In this document: piece after piece, positions 16,601 to 25,378 of the stretch
Layout: the number at the start of each line of letters is the position of its first letter
How positions within the stretch are numbered: the stretch's first letter is position 1
From: Gallionella sp.
GTDB taxonomy: Bacteria; Pseudomonadota; Gammaproteobacteria; Burkholderiales; Gallionellaceae
Reading direction: 5' to 3'
Length of the DNA: 64,000 bases
Assembly (NCBI GenBank): GCA_023229845.1
Contig: JALNYK010000001.1
Span: 186,001 to 250,000, forward strand
Notes under the pieces: model-generated
The model's input: the letters and a program-made list of their open reading frames with translations, nothing else
Told to the model about the DNA's origin: nothing
The model's database searches: none
Position numbers and translations under genes: made by a program

Positions 16601-17475
16601 CGCCAGTCTCCCGTTTCCGCAAGCTTGATCAAATAACGGCCATAGCCGTTCTTGGCCAGCGGTTCGGCCAGCCGCAGCAGGTCGTCTAACGAAATATATC
16701 CCTTGCGGAAAGCGATCTCCTCAGGACAGGCCACCTTCAACCCCTGACGCTTCTCCAATGTCTGTATAAACAGCGACGCCTCCAGCAACGAGTCATGAGT
16801 ACCCGTATCAAGCCACGCATAGCCGCGCCCCATCACGCGCACATCCAGCTTGCCCATGTCGAGATAATGCTGGTTGACCGTGGTGATCTCCAGCTCGCCG
16901 CGCGCCGAAGGCTTGATCGACTTGGCAATATCAACCACCTCATTGTCGTAGCAATACAAACCGGTCACCGCATAGCTTGACTTCGGCTTGACCGGCTTCT
17001 CCTCGATGCTAACCGCATGCCCAGCATGATCGAATTCGACTACGCCATAACGCTCCGGGTCCTGCACATGATAGGCAAACACCGTGCCGCCCTCGGTCTT
17101 CTTCACCGCCGCATCCAGCAGATGTTCAAAACCATCCCCGTAAAAGATGTTATCCCCCAGTACCAGCGTACATGGACTGGTGCCGATGAACTGTTCGCCG
17201 ATGATGAAGGCCTGCGCCAGACCATCCGGCGAAGACTGCACCGCATATTGCAGATTGATGCCCCACTGGCTGCCGTCGCCCAGCAACTGAGCAAAGCGCG
17301 GCGTGTCCTGCGGCGTGGAAATCACCAAGATGTCACGTATCCCCGCCAGCATCAACGTCGTCAGCGGGTAATAGATCATCGGCTTGTCGTATACCGGCAA
17401 CAACTGCTTGGACACAGGTTGCGTCACCGGATAAAGGCGCGTGCCGGAACCGCCGGCAAGGATAATTCCCTTCAT
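16597..17475 (-). CDS. rfbA: Glucose-1-phosphate thymidylyltransferase
   Basis: A 292-residue nucleotidyltransferase making dTDP-glucose. It begins MKGIILAGGSGTRLYP with the nucleotide-binding G-x-G-T-R-L signature. It also has the lysine-containing EEKPVKPKS and the product-site motif WLDTGTHDSLLEA. The start at 17475 is the canonical one; the 23 upstream in-frame codons are translated repeat sequence (see 17476-17537). No Shine-Dalgarno sequence is visible because the repeat array abuts the start, which may affect expression. Confidence 0.96.
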   Translation of the reverse strand: MKGIILAGGSGTRLYPVTQPVSKQLLPVYDKPMIYYPLTTLMLAGIRDILVISTPQDTPRFAQLLGDGSQWGINLQYAVQSSPDGLAQAFIIGEQFIGTSPCTLVLGDNIFYGDGFEHLLDAAVKKTEGGTVFAYHVQDPERYGVVEFDHAGHAVSIEEKPVKPKSSYAVTGLYCYDNEVVDIAKSIKPSARGELEITTVNQHYLDMGKLDVRVMGRGYAWLDTGTHDSLLEASLFIQTLEKRQGLKVACPEEIAFRKGYISLDDLLRLAEPLAKNGYGRYLIKLAETGDWR

Positions 17476-17537
17476 TGAGTGCTGAGTACTGACAACCCGA
17501 GTACTGAGTGCTGAGGGCTGAGGGCTGAGGGCTGAGA
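17476..17537. repeat. GAGTGCTGAG / GGGCTGA short-repeat array, 3' side of the S23 gene
   Basis: Irregular tandem copies of GAGTGCTGAGTACTGA and GGGCTGA (the latter three times in a row) fill the space between the rfbA start and the end of the four-helix-bundle gene. The related array on the other side (17953-18022) is written in the complementary sense (CTCAGCACT, AGTACC). Confidence 0.85.
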
Positions 17538-17540
17538 TGG

Positions 17541-17912
17541 TCATTTTTCTTTCCGATTCTTTACCGATATTCTTAATCCGCCGATGAGTCGCCCCACCTC
17601 CTCGCCGAGCCCCATAACTTCCTCAAAAGTCTTTTGGTCTATATACCCAGCGTCCAGTGCCACATATAGTTGGGAGCGCAATTCCGCACAAGAAGCCTTT
17701 GCGATCACCAGAAACTGGTGGAATTCCGCATCACCACCACGCTCGAACCCTTCCGCGATATTCGACATCACCGAAACCGCCGCACGCTGAATCTGATCCT
17801 TCAGCCCATAATCCTTTGAAAAAGCCGGGGCGGCCGTCAACTTGTATACCATCGCCGCAAGAACGCGCGCTTTCTGCCATGCGATCAACTCCTCAAAGCG
17901 CGAAACTCCCAT
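17541..17912 (-). CDS. Four-helix-bundle protein (S23 / 23S rRNA intervening-sequence type)
   Basis: A 123-residue all-helical protein. Family features are FEELIAWQKARVLAAMVY, LKDQIQRAAVSVMSNIAEGFERG, EFHQFLVIAKASCAELRSQLYVALDAGYI and an arginine-rich C-terminus. The fold was first noted from proteins encoded in 23S rRNA intervening sequences; relatives include the Avd protein of diversity-generating retroelements. No retroelement is nearby. Here the gene is inserted between rfbB and rfbA and flanked on both sides by short tandem repeats, consistent with arrival as a small mobile unit (inference). Confidence 0.9.
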   Translation of the reverse strand: MGVSRFEELIAWQKARVLAAMVYKLTAAPAFSKDYGLKDQIQRAAVSVMSNIAEGFERGGDAEFHQFLVIAKASCAELRSQLYVALDAGYIDQKTFEEVMGLGEEVGRLIGGLRISVKNRKEK

Positions 17913-17952
17913 TCCAGCCTCCCCAGCCCGTCCTTAAATAACCATAAGTCCA

Positions 17953-18022
17953 TCACACTCAGCACTAGGTACTCCAAACTCAGCACTCATTTCTCAGCAC
18001 TAGGTACTAGGTACTCGATACT
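17953..18022. repeat. CTCAGCACT / TAGGTACT short-repeat array, 5' side of the S23 gene
   Basis: Copies of CTCAGCACT, TAGGTACT and CTCAGCACTAGGTACT alternate. The array extends into the 3' end of rfbB, so the last rfbB residues (RVPST) and its stop codon are encoded by repeat sequence. Confidence 0.85.
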
Positions 18023-19064
18023 GGTTTTCGATCCAGGACTGGTATTCCCCGCTGGTCACCCCTCGCACCCAATCGGTGTTAGCCAGATACCACTCGACGG
18101 TCTTGCGCAGCCCGGTCTCGAACGTCTCCTGCGGCTTCCATCCCAGTTCGCGCTCGATCTTGCCCGCGTCTATCGCATAGCGCTGGTCATGCCCGGGCCG
18201 GTCCTGCACGAAAGTAATCAGCTGCGCATGCGGCGCATGCTGCGGACGCAACTCATCGAGGGCCGAGCAAATGGCCTGGACCACCTCAAGATTGGTCTTC
18301 TCGTTCCAGCCGCCGATGTTGTAGGTCTCGCCCAGCCTGCCCTCGTTCATCACCCGGTACAGCGCGCGCGCATGGTCCTCGACATACAGCCAGTCGCGGA
18401 TGTTGTCGCCCTTGCCATAGATCGGCAGCGGCTTGCCGTTCACCGCATTCAATATCACCAACGGAATGAGTTTCTCAGGGAAATGATATGGCCCATAGTT
18501 GTTCGAACAGTTGGTCGTCACCACCGGCAGGCCATAAGTGTGATGCCAGGCACGCACCAGATGATCGGAAGAAGCTTTGCTCGCCGAATAGGGCGAATTC
18601 GGCTGATACGCGGTCTCCTCGGTGAAGAACCCCTCGTCGCCGAGCGAGCCGTACACCTCATCGGTGGAGATATGGTGGAAACGGAAGCCTGTCTTCTTCT
18701 CGCCCTCCAGCCCGTTCCAGTAATTGCGCGCGCCCTCCAGCAAGATGTAGGTTCCGACGATGTTGGTCTGAATGAAGTCAGCCGGGCCGCTGATGGAGCG
18801 ATCCACATGCGACTCCGCCGCGAGGTGCATCACCGCATCCGGCCTATGCTGCGCGAACACCCGCGCCACCTCGGCGGCATCGCAGATATCGACATGCTCA
18901 AACCGATAGCACGGATCGTCCGCCACCGACACCAGCGATTGCAGATTTCCCGCGTAGGTAAGCTTGTCCAGATTGACCACATGATCGGATGTATCGCCGA
19001 TGATATGGCGGATCAGCGCCGAACCGATAAACCCGGCTCCGCCGGTAATGAGAATATTTTTCAA
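18000..19064 (-). CDS. rfbB: dTDP-glucose 4,6-dehydratase
   Basis: A 354-residue SDR enzyme, second step of dTDP-rhamnose synthesis. It has the NAD-binding ILITGGAGFIGSALI, the active-site STDEVYGSLGD with catalytic Asp-Glu, and YSASKASSDH. I use a TTG start because AGGAG lies 5 bases upstream and the product begins LKNILITGG; the longer frame to 19118 is not supported. The final residues come from the adjacent short-repeat array. It heads the rfbB-(S23)-rfbA-rfbC set. Confidence 0.95.
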   Translation of the reverse strand: MKNILITGGAGFIGSALIRHIIGDTSDHVVNLDKLTYAGNLQSLVSVADDPCYRFEHVDICDAAEVARVFAQHRPDAVMHLAAESHVDRSISGPADFIQTNIVGTYILLEGARNYWNGLEGEKKTGFRFHHISTDEVYGSLGDEGFFTEETAYQPNSPYSASKASSDHLVRAWHHTYGLPVVTTNCSNNYGPYHFPEKLIPLVILNAVNGKPLPIYGKGDNIRDWLYVEDHARALYRVMNEGRLGETYNIGGWNEKTNLEVVQAICSALDELRPQHAPHAQLITFVQDRPGHDQRYAIDAGKIERELGWKPQETFETGLRKTVEWYLANTDWVRGVTSGEYQSWIENQYRVPST

Positions 19065-19201
19065 ACGCCACTCCTGCCTGAGCCGACCGCAATAGTCGAC
19101 CAACTTCAGTACACACACTCTTCTTAGTCAGGGCTCAATAACCGCAACCCGTCGACAGCCACGACACCCCTGACTTTGCGGTCTGCCAGAGGCAGACCCT
19201 G

Positions 19202-19909
19202 TCATAGGTCATCGAAGCCTGGAATACATGACATAAGCAATGCCCGCGCCTTGGTGATTGGTAGCAACTTGCCTCTCAACAAGAGATTTGCCGTACATGC
19301 CAATATCAACAGATCACACTTAAGAACGCGGCCCTCCTTGTATACCTGACCATAAAGCCGCTCCAATTCCAAACGCTCCTCTGGCTCAAGACCATACTTC
19401 CCAACCACTTGGGCTATTCCGGTAATGCCTGCAGGCGCATCAAACCTCTCATGCCAATTTTGGAATTTTATTAACTCGTTAATATTTCCCTGAGGAAGTG
19501 GCCGATTCCCAATGAAGCTCATATCCCCCCTCAAGACCAACAGCAATTGTAGCAATTCGACAATCTGGGTTTTCTCAAGCACCCGACCTATACCGGTATA
19601 AACTTCGCAGGATAGAGGGATATCCAAGTATCCCTCCCTCATGAAGCGCGAATTTAACTGATATTTTTCCGATGTTGCATCTCGCACCATTGTACGGAAC
19701 TTCGGTATCCTCACCTGTTTTGCTGTCGTAACATAGCGTTTTGAAATGTAAAAAACTGGGCGCCCCTCAAGTAGCAGAATCGCAAAACTCACGAGAATGA
19801 ATACAGGAAAAAACACCAGCAAAAGAAGGCTAGACAACAATATATCTATTAGCCTTTTGGTAGGTCGACATCGCATCATGACTTCTTCCATATGCCTTTT
19901 GAATTTCAT
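19202..19909 (-). CDS. Priming bacterial sugar transferase (WbaP/WcaJ family, short form)
   Basis: A 235-residue enzyme with one N-terminal membrane hairpin (IDILLSSLLLLVFFPVFILVSFAILLL) and the cytosolic catalytic region. Motifs are KRLIDILL, RPVFYISKR, IPKFRTMV, LRGDMSFIGNRP and AGITGIAQV. Such enzymes place the first sugar-phosphate on undecaprenyl phosphate for EPS or O-antigen repeat units. The usual P-G-I-T-G motif reads A-G-I-T-G here. The sugar could be galactose, glucose or an N-acetylated deoxyhexose; the sequence does not decide. The next gene upstream is an epimerase often paired with such enzymes. Confidence 0.88.
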   Translation of the reverse strand: MKFKRHMEEVMMRCRPTKRLIDILLSSLLLLVFFPVFILVSFAILLLEGRPVFYISKRYVTTAKQVRIPKFRTMVRDATSEKYQLNSRFMREGYLDIPLSCEVYTGIGRVLEKTQIVELLQLLLVLRGDMSFIGNRPLPQGNINELIKFQNWHERFDAPAGITGIAQVVGKYGLEPEERLELERLYGQVYKEGRVLKCDLLILACTANLLLRGKLLPITKARALLMSCIPGFDDL

Positions 19910-20136
19910 ATACGCCCCTCACCCGCATTTCACTCCCTGTTCCAGCTTAACAATTGGGAAGAACTGCGCCAAGCACGAACTAGGCATGTGTGCAGTGAGG
20001 AATACGGGAAAGGAACAGATCAACAGCAAACTGAACTATCTTCAGCGTTGAACGATACTTCAATTATCCTTTGGAATAAACATATAAATGCCAAATGCCG
20101 CATTTTTGAATTTACCAACCTGCGGCATTGTCCGTT

Positions 20137-21114
20137 TTATATCTTCGCCACCGAACGCGCGATTCCCTCTCGCGTAGAGAATTTAGGGGTCCATCCCAAA
20201 TCGAGTCTTATTTTTTTATCATTAATCCTCAAGGATCCAAAAAGCCGATCAAACATTTCTCGCCTCCCCGACAATCCGCTCAACGCACGGATTATCCCGA
20301 CCGGGAAGTAAAAAAAGCGAGGAGCCTTTCCCATTCCTTCCGCCATGAGCCCAACCCATTCAGATGTAGAAACATCTGTTCCATCAGAAATCAAGTAAGT
20401 CTTTCCGGTAGCATTCTCATGATCGACACACAACATGAGCGCGCCGATCAGATTATCTATATAGATCAAGCTACGCAGATTATCCGTATCGGATAGCGGA
20501 AGAGGAACACCTCCTCCAACCAGTTTGGATAAAAGCCGAAAGTTTCCAGAAGCATTTTCTCCGTAAACCAAAGGGGGACGAATCACAACCCCTTGAGTCC
20601 GACCAGACGCATTCAATTCATACCATATAGTCTGCTCTGCCTCCCACTTGGTAATTCCATATGGCGTAGTCGGAGAGGGAATATGGGCTTCCGTAAATGG
20701 CTGATCAATTGGCGTAGACTCGCCATTCACCTTGATTGTGCTGAGGTAGACAAATCGTCTCACGCCACTTTCTACTGCAGCACGCGCCAGCCCTTTGGCA
20801 CCCAGAGCATTTACGTTACGCATCCTCAGTAGCTGCTCAACTTCCGAACCTGATGCGGTCGATATTGCTGCAAGATGGAATACGCAGTCCACCCCCTCAA
20901 GAACATTCCCCCAGACTGTATCGGAGCCAATCTCGCCGATAGAAAGCATAGTGAAGCGCAGGCCATCAAACTCTGAAAAGTCTGCAGCCCTGCGAACTGC
21001 CGCGACAACCGACCAGCCCCCCTCCAGGAGACGCCTACAAAGCCGTCGCCCAACGAAACCGGATGCACCAGTTACAAGGCAAATACGATCTCGCGGCATA
21101 GTCACCTCACTCAT
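20137..21114 (-). CDS. NAD-dependent sugar epimerase/dehydratase (UDP-glucose 4-epimerase-like)
   Basis: A 325-residue extended SDR enzyme. It has CLVTGASGFVGRRLCRRL as nucleotide-binding motif, HLAAIST, and the catalytic tyrosine-lysine in PYGITKWEAE. It likely converts a nucleotide sugar used by the adjacent priming transferase, for example at C4 or by reducing a 4-keto sugar; the precise reaction cannot be read from sequence. Its start overlaps the stop of the upstream glycosyltransferase by four bases (ATGA). A true galE homologue lies at 28621, so this is a second, specialised enzyme. A 227-base gap with no evident gene follows it. Confidence 0.85.
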   Translation of the reverse strand: MSEVTMPRDRICLVTGASGFVGRRLCRRLLEGGWSVVAAVRRAADFSEFDGLRFTMLSIGEIGSDTVWGNVLEGVDCVFHLAAISTASGSEVEQLLRMRNVNALGAKGLARAAVESGVRRFVYLSTIKVNGESTPIDQPFTEAHIPSPTTPYGITKWEAEQTIWYELNASGRTQGVVIRPPLVYGENASGNFRLLSKLVGGGVPLPLSDTDNLRSLIYIDNLIGALMLCVDHENATGKTYLISDGTDVSTSEWVGLMAEGMGKAPRFFYFPVGIIRALSGLSGRREMFDRLFGSLRINDKKIRLDLGWTPKFSTREGIARSVAKI

Positions 21115-22328
21115 CTGGCGATAAATAACTCTTGCTCAAATTGGCCAAGAACAACATCTTTCCCCAGACGCGTTTCTGCATACTTCCTTGCCGCCCCGCC
21201 CAACCTCCCGCGCCCCTCTGGAGACTCGATCAGCTGGCGCAATGCCGCCCATAAGGACTCAGCATCACCCGGCGGGGCAACTATCCCGCACTTTGCTACA
21301 ACTTCAGCAACTTGGGTGCCAAGATAAGCGGTAGCCACCACCGGCCGACCACTTGCCAACATTCCTGTCAACTTCGACGGCATCACCAAGTCAGCAACAT
21401 CAGCTCGTTGCGGCAATAGATGCACATCGGCCAGATTCAATAATTCGTTCAAGCGCTCAACCGGCTGCAATGGCAACCACAATACATTGTGCAGCCCCGC
21501 TGCACGCTCGAGCAATCGCCTCCTTGCGCCACCTTCGCCGCAAAGCACGAACACCAATCGTTCATCATCAGCAAACAAGCGAGCTGCCTCGATAACTATT
21601 TCGAGCCCCTGTTTCTCCCCCATATTGCCGGAATAGAGCGCAACGACTTTTTCCGGCGTAATGCCCAACTCATCACGGAATGGACTCATCGCCCGCATGG
21701 GAAAGATGAAGTCCGTATCGACCCAGTTCTGGAACAGATAGGCGTTCTGCAGCGCGACCTTCTTTTCCGCAAGCCTCTCCAGCATCCTGGGCGATATCGT
21801 CGATACGCGATCAAAGCGACGCATCAACTGGGACTCGGCGCCCAGAGCGAAGCGCCGCGCCCAAGTGGAACGCAGAATCCCCAGCTCGAAAGCCGCATCC
21901 ACCTCGAAATCCTGAATATGCAACCAGGATTTTGCGCCGCACAATCTGGCGGTCAACCACGCAGCGGGCGCGCACATCAGCGGAGGCTCGATCACAAACA
22001 CCACATCCGGCCGCCAGAAAATCTGCCGCAACATGACCGGCAGACTGCTCAAGGCAAAACTGGCCAAATGCACTATCCGCTTCAATCCGGAAAGCTTGCC
22101 AGGAATCCACAACGGACAACGCCAAACATCGACACCAGACAAACTCTCGCAACGATAACCCAATGCAGAATATCCCGCCCCTACCCGCCATTCCGGATAG
22201 TAAGGAGGCGCCGTCACCACCCGCACCTCGTGCCCGCGCATTGCAAGCCACTCGGCCATCTCGCCGGTATATTTGCCGATGCCGATCTTCTCAGGATGGT
22301 AATTCGTGCCGTTAATCAGAATACGCAT
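21111..22328 (-). CDS. GT4 glycosyltransferase, WcaI/WbuB-like
   Basis: A 405-residue GT-B enzyme. The N-terminal half has LINGTNYHPEKIGIGKYTGEMAEWLAMRGHEV and APPYYPEWRV, typical of the WcaI/WbuB group. The C-terminal donor site has LYSGNMGEKQGLEIVIEAA and LLPQRADVADLVMPSKLTGMLASGRPVVAT. WcaI adds fucose during colanic acid assembly; here the locus can make GDP-fucose, so a fucosyl role is reasonable but unproven. It is coupled to the downstream epimerase through a 4-base overlap. Confidence 0.88.
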   Translation of the reverse strand: MRILINGTNYHPEKIGIGKYTGEMAEWLAMRGHEVRVVTAPPYYPEWRVGAGYSALGYRCESLSGVDVWRCPLWIPGKLSGLKRIVHLASFALSSLPVMLRQIFWRPDVVFVIEPPLMCAPAAWLTARLCGAKSWLHIQDFEVDAAFELGILRSTWARRFALGAESQLMRRFDRVSTISPRMLERLAEKKVALQNAYLFQNWVDTDFIFPMRAMSPFRDELGITPEKVVALYSGNMGEKQGLEIVIEAARLFADDERLVFVLCGEGGARRRLLERAAGLHNVLWLPLQPVERLNELLNLADVHLLPQRADVADLVMPSKLTGMLASGRPVVATAYLGTQVAEVVAKCGIVAPPGDAESLWAALRQLIESPEGRGRLGGAARKYAETRLGKDVVLGQFEQELFIAR

Positions 22329-22371
22329 GGAGTCTCAAACTTGCTTATCGCTTCCATCACCTGGCCGCACA

Positions 22372-23115
22372 CTAAGCCGCAACCTTATTGAAAAATAAAT
22401 CGGCCTGAATACAATTTCCGTCATCGTCATAGGAAGGGTTATACATCCCGGCCAAGCTGAACCCCAACTCTCGCACGTAATCGATAACCTCCCCTGCCAG
22501 TCTTTGGTTCTTATATAGCTCCACAAAAGAACATTCGCAGTAAACAAAATCAAAATTGCCGATCAGCCCCCTGCAACCCACAAGCGCCTGCAACTCAAAC
22601 CCTTGCACGTCCAGCTTGAGCATGGCCGGACGCACAATCTCATCCTCACCTATAAATTGATCCAACGTTCCCACCGCGACCTCCAGCGTACCCACCTCGT
22701 GAGTACCGGGAAAATAATCCGATTGAGCCTCCCCTATTTCGAGCAAAGATGATGAGTCGTCGCGCGCCGACAAATGGATCATCTTTCTTTCCGACTTCTC
22801 TCCAATGGCTGCCACATGCAACTTAACCGCCGCATCCTCAGCAAATACTTTTTTGAACAGCCGCGCCACTTCAGGCAACGGCTCAAACGAAATAACCTTG
22901 GCCCCGGATATCGCTCTAGCAGCCAAAGCGAATTGCCCGCGATTAGCGCCAATATCGACGACAGTTGCTAGCGGACGATTTAGTGCCGCCTTATGCTCAA
23001 CCCCCGCCATGACTAGATGCTGGGAAAATGCACGGCGCAGCAAAGGATTCAACAAAATCACCCTGAGCTTCTTTAAGCGCAACGCAAGCAATGAAAAAAA
23101 TGTCAACTCATTCAC
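22372..23115 (-). CDS. FkbM-family methyltransferase
   Basis: A 247-residue SAM-dependent methyltransferase with motif I in VVDIGANRGQFALAARA and further conserved patches FEPLPEVARLFKKVF, LKLDVQGFELQALVG and VYCECSFVELYKNQ. FkbM enzymes methylate hydroxyl groups of sugars or small molecules; in an EPS locus O-methylation of a repeat-unit sugar is the natural guess. It is separated by about 40-50 bases from genes on both sides in the same operon. Confidence 0.88.
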   Translation of the reverse strand: MNELTFFSLLALRLKKLRVILLNPLLRRAFSQHLVMAGVEHKAALNRPLATVVDIGANRGQFALAARAISGAKVISFEPLPEVARLFKKVFAEDAAVKLHVAAIGEKSERKMIHLSARDDSSSLLEIGEAQSDYFPGTHEVGTLEVAVGTLDQFIGEDEIVRPAMLKLDVQGFELQALVGCRGLIGNFDFVYCECSFVELYKNQRLAGEVIDYVRELGFSLAGMYNPSYDDDGNCIQADLFFNKVAA

Positions 23116-23167
23116 CTTAATATCAGCCCGTCTCCAGCAACGTCATACATCGCGGACCTAGGCACTG

Positions 23168-23938
23168 TTACTTGCTTCTATTTTTAAAAAATGGCTGCGA
23201 CAGGATTACAAAACCCACTGTTGAAATGAAGCGTTTAGCCATGCTTGCCAACCGATAATGGATAGGCTGATGAAGAATATCTCGCTGAATTCGGTAAGGC
23301 TCAAGAAATAGTTGCCGACGCTGACTGTATGACTGCCCCCCAACTTCAAATATTGCCAATGGCTCATCCAGATACAGCTCATGTGCGCCACTACGTATCA
23401 ATGCTGCAGCCAAATAATAATCCCCACAAAGCCGATACTGCAAGTCATACGGCGTTTTATCCAGCAGCACCTTACGATAAAAGGTGGCCTGATGATTAGC
23501 TGGCAAGCCATGCCACAGTGATCGCTCTACCTTCCTTGGCGCCCGATAAACTGATCTACCGCTCTCAGGGAAACTCAACATGGCACCGCCAAATAATATA
23601 TCCGCCTCCGGTTTGTCTACTGACAAGAGATTAGCCACCTGTGCAAGGGCATTACTATCAAAGAATATATCTCCCGCATTCATGAACACGACATATTCGC
23701 CAGCACACATAGAAACACCGCGATTCATGGCATCGTAGATGCCATCATCTACTTCGCTCACCCATTTAACATTACCAGTCAAACCCTGCAAATACGGCAT
23801 CACTCCATCACTTGAGCCTCCATCACAAACTATCCATTCAAAATTTTCATAATTTTGGCCGATCAAACTTTCCCTGGTCTTTTTCAGACCGTCAACATCA
23901 TTTAGAACTACGGTAATCACAGAGATTCGTATGGACAT
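23168..23938 (-). CDS. GT2 glycosyltransferase, WcaE-like
   Basis: A 256-residue GT-A enzyme. It begins SIRISVITVVLNDVDGLKKT, has CDGGSSDGV and SEVDDGIYDAMNRGVSMCAGEYVVFMNAGD, and later CGDYYLAAALIRSG, like the WcaE group of colanic acid transferases. I use the ATG that overlaps the previous stop as TGATG. It has no membrane spans except a weakly hydrophobic C-terminus. Donor and acceptor are unknown. Confidence 0.88.
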   Translation of the reverse strand: MSIRISVITVVLNDVDGLKKTRESLIGQNYENFEWIVCDGGSSDGVMPYLQGLTGNVKWVSEVDDGIYDAMNRGVSMCAGEYVVFMNAGDIFFDSNALAQVANLLSVDKPEADILFGGAMLSFPESGRSVYRAPRKVERSLWHGLPANHQATFYRKVLLDKTPYDLQYRLCGDYYLAAALIRSGAHELYLDEPLAIFEVGGQSYSQRRQLFLEPYRIQRDILHQPIHYRLASMAKRFISTVGFVILSQPFFKNRSK

Positions 23939-25371
23939 CACAAATTCCCACCATTAACAAACTGCTTCACCGACAGATTTTGTCGATCCAATACAACCTC
24001 TTTGTGAACTGAATTGCCCACATTATCAATAAGCATCCCATTCACTCGGATATAAATAATCAACCAGAATAACTGCCAAATGTTGGCGTCTATCCCGGCT
24101 CTTTGAAACGCTGCATATCCATTGACCAAAATTACAATGGCACAAATTCGGCCAATATTTTTAGAAGAAATAGCATTGTGTAGTGCATGTACAAGGATCG
24201 CTCCAAAGGCCAACACATAAATTAACCATCCAAGCACTCCCGCTTCAACCAATGGGACAAACCAACCTATCGCTAAAGAAGCATTCCCGAGATTAAGAGA
24301 CAAACCGGAACTATTCGCGCCAAAACCGAATGGATTTTCTTTAATCGCATCTAAAGCTATTTCCAACGCCGCCAGTCGGCTCCCAACCGAAGTCCCCTCA
24401 CTATCACCCGATGTATATTTTGCAGATAAATACCTGTTAAATTGCTCCAACAAATCAAAAGGGAGATAGTTAGCGATCAAAAGGAAAACCGATACAAGCA
24501 ATAGCACCGTAACGATACGCTTTACCTTACCTCTTTCATATTTAGCGGCCGCAGAAAATCCGAATAACGTAATAAACAGCCACGCCAAAATAGCACCGAC
24601 TGAAAATGTAAATATTAGGGCAACAGTCATTATGAGGACCCGCCCTTTCATACGCCAGTATGTCGCCAATAAAATTGCCGGCAAGACTGCAAAGCCAAAT
24701 GTGCCTGCTTCATCGGCAAACGACTGCAATCTTTCAAGCCCTAGGGGCGAACCCAGCCATGTGTTTGGCCAAATAAAACCAATTCCAAAAAATAAGCGCC
24801 TGTTCTCCCCACCACCCGGAAGGTTATCCAAATTCACTTCCGTTATGGGATAAATTACTCCCACATAGTTCAAAAAAACCAATAGCAGGCCGAGAACAGA
24901 ACACCAAGTCAGCACCTCGACGTAAAGCCGGAGAGAGAAAAGCACGCCTCTATCACTTAATAAAAACAAGATAATCAGGGCAAACATCAACTCCCGCATT
25001 TCATAAACCGCAGAAATAGCCACAATTGACTCTGCCGAGTGAAGAATAGAAGCAAGCATCAGTATGGCAAAATACAAGCCATACAATAACAAGCCTACTT
25101 TCAACATTCTGTCGCCGCGTTGAACCCCCTGCATTAACACGGGAGCTTTCCCCAGAGTGCAAGCCAGCGCCACCACGATCAACAATCCAGTTAGAGCCAA
25201 TGGGTAAATCACCCCCATCAGATTTCGGAGCGCAAAGGGATAGGCCAAAAAATAACAAAACAACGTGATAATGATGAACCGATCTGGCCAACAAAGATTG
25301 CCTGGTGCCCCCACGGGAATCAAACTTGGGGGCGGTAGAGGGGCAACAAATTTTTTCAATTTGCCTACCAA
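23938..25371 (-). CDS. O-antigen/EPS polymerase-ligase family membrane protein (Wzy-like)
   Basis: A 477-residue polytopic protein with about ten to twelve hydrophobic segments. A large hydrophilic loop at about residues 310-360 has YTSGDSEGTSVGSRLAALEIALDAIKENPFGFG, the pattern of the O-antigen ligase/polymerase (Wzy_C) family. It would polymerise lipid-linked repeat units on the periplasmic side. It is the only such protein in the locus, supporting a Wzx/Wzy-dependent pathway. Base composition is lower in GC than the housekeeping genes, usual for Wzy. Confidence 0.85.
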   Translation of the reverse strand: MVGKLKKFVAPLPPPSLIPVGAPGNLCWPDRFIIITLFCYFLAYPFALRNLMGVIYPLALTGLLIVVALACTLGKAPVLMQGVQRGDRMLKVGLLLYGLYFAILMLASILHSAESIVAISAVYEMRELMFALIILFLLSDRGVLFSLRLYVEVLTWCSVLGLLLVFLNYVGVIYPITEVNLDNLPGGGENRRLFFGIGFIWPNTWLGSPLGLERLQSFADEAGTFGFAVLPAILLATYWRMKGRVLIMTVALIFTFSVGAILAWLFITLFGFSAAAKYERGKVKRIVTVLLLVSVFLLIANYLPFDLLEQFNRYLSAKYTSGDSEGTSVGSRLAALEIALDAIKENPFGFGANSSGLSLNLGNASLAIGWFVPLVEAGVLGWLIYVLAFGAILVHALHNAISSKNIGRICAIVILVNGYAAFQRAGIDANIWQLFWLIIYIRVNGMLIDNVGNSVHKEVVLDRQNLSVKQFVNGGNL

Positions 25372-25378
25372 AATAACC

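Noticed and set aside
17541..17912. Diversity-generating retroelement accessory protein (Avd)
   Set aside because: The fold is shared, but no reverse transcriptase or template/variable repeats are present nearby; the flanking repeats are short tandem units.
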